Source: Syntrophomonadaceae bacterium
GTDB taxonomy: Bacteria; Bacillota_D; Dethiobacteria; DTU022
Length of the DNA stretch: 7,567 nt
Direction: 5' to 3'
Assembly: GCA_003551865.1 (NCBI GenBank)
Contig: PUNU01000249.1
Span: 1 to 7,567, forward strand
Shown here: positions 6,780-7,567 of the stretch, piece by piece
Numbering within the stretch: the stretch's first letter is position 1
How the letters are laid out: each line of letters begins with the position of its first letter
Position numbers and translations under genes: made by a program
Notes under the pieces: generated by a model
Told to the model about the DNA's origin: nothing
Database searches by the model: none
What the model saw: only the letters and a program-made list of their open reading frames with translations

Positions 6780-7048
6780 AGCGGATCCAACCTCCTCATT
6801 TATTCCAACAAAATCAATAAATCATAAAAATTAATTCTACACAGCTATTAAAAAACCTTTGTCCCTCAACCAGATGGCCTCTCATTCGTTTTCGTCGATG
6901 TTTATTTCCAGCAAAATAGCGTTAAAAAGTCAGGGGTTTGCCGACCAGCCGAACGAGCAGGGCTTTCCGGGGCCTGTTTCCGCTTAATTATATTACTTTT
7001 TCGGGCCGCCGGTTTAATTTCTATCTGGGCCAAACGAAATTATGATAG
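6780..7048. other. AT-rich intergenic region without recognisable gene
   Basis: 269 bp between the PLDc_N-type gene and the tRNA terminator. I see no credible ORF with SD and no known RNA fold. On the minus strand a TATAAT (6987-6992) and a TAGAAT (about 6835-6840) could be -10 boxes for the PLDc_N-type gene, but neither has a good -35 at 16-18 nt. The middle part (about 6930-7010) is GC-richer and can form short local hairpins. The leader upstream of the TTG start may therefore be 50 or about 200 nt long. Confidence 0.5.
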
Positions 7049-7080
7049 AAAAAACCCAACCGACCCTTTGCCGGCGGGTT
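7049..7080 (-). terminator. Intrinsic terminator of the tRNA-Val unit
   Basis: On the minus strand, 15 nt after the tRNA CCA end, AACCCGCCGG pairs with TCGG-TT-GGGTT. This gives about ten base pairs with one bulge and a 7 nt loop (CAAAGGG). Six T residues follow at once (7054-7049). Position and form fit a terminator that closes a single-tRNA transcript. The plus-strand reading also ends in a weaker T-rich stretch, so limited two-way use is possible. Confidence 0.8.
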
Positions 7081-7095
7081 TCTTCCTTAAAGTGA

Positions 7096-7170
7096 TGGTG
7101 GGAGCGGGAGGTTTCGAACCTCCGGCCTCTTGAATGTGAGTCAAGCGCTCTCCCCCTGAGCTACGCCCCC
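7096..7170 (-). tRNA. tRNA-Val, anticodon CAC
   Basis: 75 nt including the encoded 3' CCA, read on the minus strand. The acceptor stem GGGGGCG pairs with CGCTCCC (one G-U). The D arm is GCTC-AGGGGGA-GAGC. The anticodon stem CTTGA/TCAAG closes the loop CTCACAT, so the anticodon is CAC (7138-7136) and reads GUG valine codons. The variable loop is AGGCC, and the T arm is GGAGG-TTCGAAA-CCTCC. All stems pair and the T-loop is canonical, so the gene looks functional. It stands alone between its own promoter and terminator. I saw no repeated copy of the tRNA 3' end in the window that would mark an integrated element. Confidence 0.96.
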
Positions 7171-7263
7171 ATTTGGCTGTAAATCTCGTTGTACCCTGGC
7201 TTTGTATAGCGACTTAATCTGTTTCTTCGTGCTACTGTACTGTATCACTACCTTGTAGGAATT

Positions 7264-7272
7264 ATTATAGCA
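7264..7272 (-). promoter_or_regulatory. Extended -10 promoter for tRNA-Val
   Basis: TGCTATAAT on the minus strand: a perfect TATAAT (7264-7269) with the TGn extension. No good -35 lies at 16-18 nt, which is tolerated at extended -10 promoters. The start would be near 7257, about 87 nt before the mature tRNA 5' end, to be removed by RNase P. Confidence 0.55.
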
Positions 7273-7325
7273 CATCGACAGGGAATATGAAAAGGTAAAT
7301 AAGGCGACAAACTAAGCTATGCGTG

Positions 7326-7353
7326 ATTATACTGGCAAATGTTTCATTGTCCT
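7326..7353 (-). promoter_or_regulatory. Second candidate promoter upstream of tRNA-Val
   Basis: On the minus strand AGGACA (7348-7353), which keeps the GACA of a -35 box, is followed after 16 nt by a perfect TATAAT (7326-7331). It starts directly downstream of the terminator at 7363-7395, a sensible place for a new transcription unit. It could work in addition to the extended -10 site nearer the tRNA. Confidence 0.4.
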
Positions 7354-7362
7354 TTAATAGCT

Positions 7363-7395
7363 AAAAAATTAGCTGCCCGGAGACCGGGCAGCTAA
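7363..7395 (-). terminator. Strong intrinsic terminator
   Basis: A perfect 12 bp stem, TTAGCTGCCCGG with CCGGGCAGCTAA, a 3 nt loop (7381-7383), then six T residues on the minus strand (7368-7363). On the plus strand the stem is followed by AACC, so it works only leftward. It would end transcripts that come from the right edge, including any read-through from the group II intron region, and insulate the tRNA unit. Confidence 0.88.
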
Positions 7396-7451
7396 AACCA
7401 TAGTTTATTTGTAACTACTCAGCCTATTGTCCTTGTTGAGTGAAAAGCTGT

Positions 7452-7500
7452 GCCATGGGGACGGTTCGAGCGTTCCTGAGCGCAGCGAAGGCCGAAGGGA
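7452..7500. repeat. REP/hairpin-like dispersed repeat flanking the intron
   Basis: The plus strand carries GCCATGGGGACGGTTCGAGC (7452-7471), which resembles the GGGGACGGTTC ends of REP-like elements linked to RAYT/IS200-type transposases in Clostridia. Next comes TTCCTGAGCGCAGCGAAGG then CCGAAGGG (7473-7499), similar to the CCTGAGCG...CGAAGGG hairpin repeats scattered in many bacterial genomes. Both likenesses are from memory. Only one copy lies in this window, so repetition cannot be shown here. Confidence 0.35.
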
Positions 7501-7509
7501 AAACGATGG

Positions 7510-7567
7510 GTCGAGTAGCGCGGGGGAATTTCACCCCCACGCCCTCCCAGAACCGGACGTGAACCTC
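7510..7567 (-). mobile_element. 3' end of a group II intron (part of domain V, all of domain VI), body beyond right edge
   Basis: Read on the minus strand, the window edge opens with the second half of a domain V hairpin, ending ACGTCCGGTTC (7560-7550), the usual 3' strand of the catalytic hairpin. Domain VI follows: a stem CGTGGGGG/CCCCCGCG (7541-7519, one U-G pair) with a 7 nt UGAAAUU loop, then CTACTCGAC. The A at 7516 is the likely bulged branch-point, seven nt from the proposed 3' end at 7510, which has the usual AY ending (AC). This tail is typical of bacterial class C introns as I recall them. The reverse transcriptase gene, the rest of domain V and the 5' parts should lie to the right, on the same strand. 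Class and exact 3' splice site are inferred. Confidence 0.75.

Noticed and set aside
7096..7170. tRNA-Val as an integration (att) site of a genomic island
   Set aside because: No direct repeat of the tRNA 3' end and no integrase gene in the window. The group II intron to the right does not use tRNA att sites.

Overview
The window looks like chromosomal DNA of a Gram-positive-type bacterium, most likely Bacillota (Clostridia-like). The reasons are strong GGAGG-type ribosome binding sites, frequent TTG/GTG starts, three lipobox lipoproteins, a VanY-type peptidoglycan carboxypeptidase, a Val tRNA with encoded CCA, and the tail of a class C-like group II intron. The genus cannot be fixed from the sequence alone.

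Layout, left to right. (1) 1-922: two paralogous small DUF4870 membrane proteins on the minus strand. The outer one is cut by the window edge, and each has its own candidate promoter. (2) 930-5389: a probable four-gene minus-strand operon. In transcription order it holds a DUF4097 beta-repeat lipoprotein (5389-4586), an orphan lipoprotein with a very acidic linker (4463-3825), transketolase (3806-1815) and a VanY/DacB-type D,D-carboxypeptidase lipoprotein (1769-930). A candidate promoter lies at 5482-5511. (3) 5598-6545: a plus-strand EamA/DMT 10-TM permease, divergent from the operon. It is convergent, with an 18 bp gap, on a tiny PLDc_N-type two-TM protein (6779-6564, minus). (4) 6780-7362: an AT-rich non-coding stretch, then a self-contained tRNA-Val(CAC) unit with extended -10 promoter, tRNA and intrinsic terminator. 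(5) 7363-7567: a strong minus-strand terminator, a REP/hairpin-like repeat, and at the edge the domain V (partial) and domain VI of a group II intron whose body lies to the right of the window.

How the genes may work together: the operon joins three surface-anchored lipoproteins, one of them a cell-wall enzyme, with a cytosolic pentose-phosphate enzyme. Transketolase follows the orphan lipoprotein by 18 nt, in the same frame and without a strong SD, which suggests translational coupling. The functional link between lipoproteins and transketolase is inferred from layout only. Six of the eight protein genes appear to start with TTG, GTG or CTG.

I found no CRISPR array, transposase, toxin-antitoxin pair or recognisable defence system. 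The least ordinary items are the intron end nested in repeat DNA, the orphan acidic lipoprotein next to transketolase, and the 18-residue Asn-Gly repeat protein.
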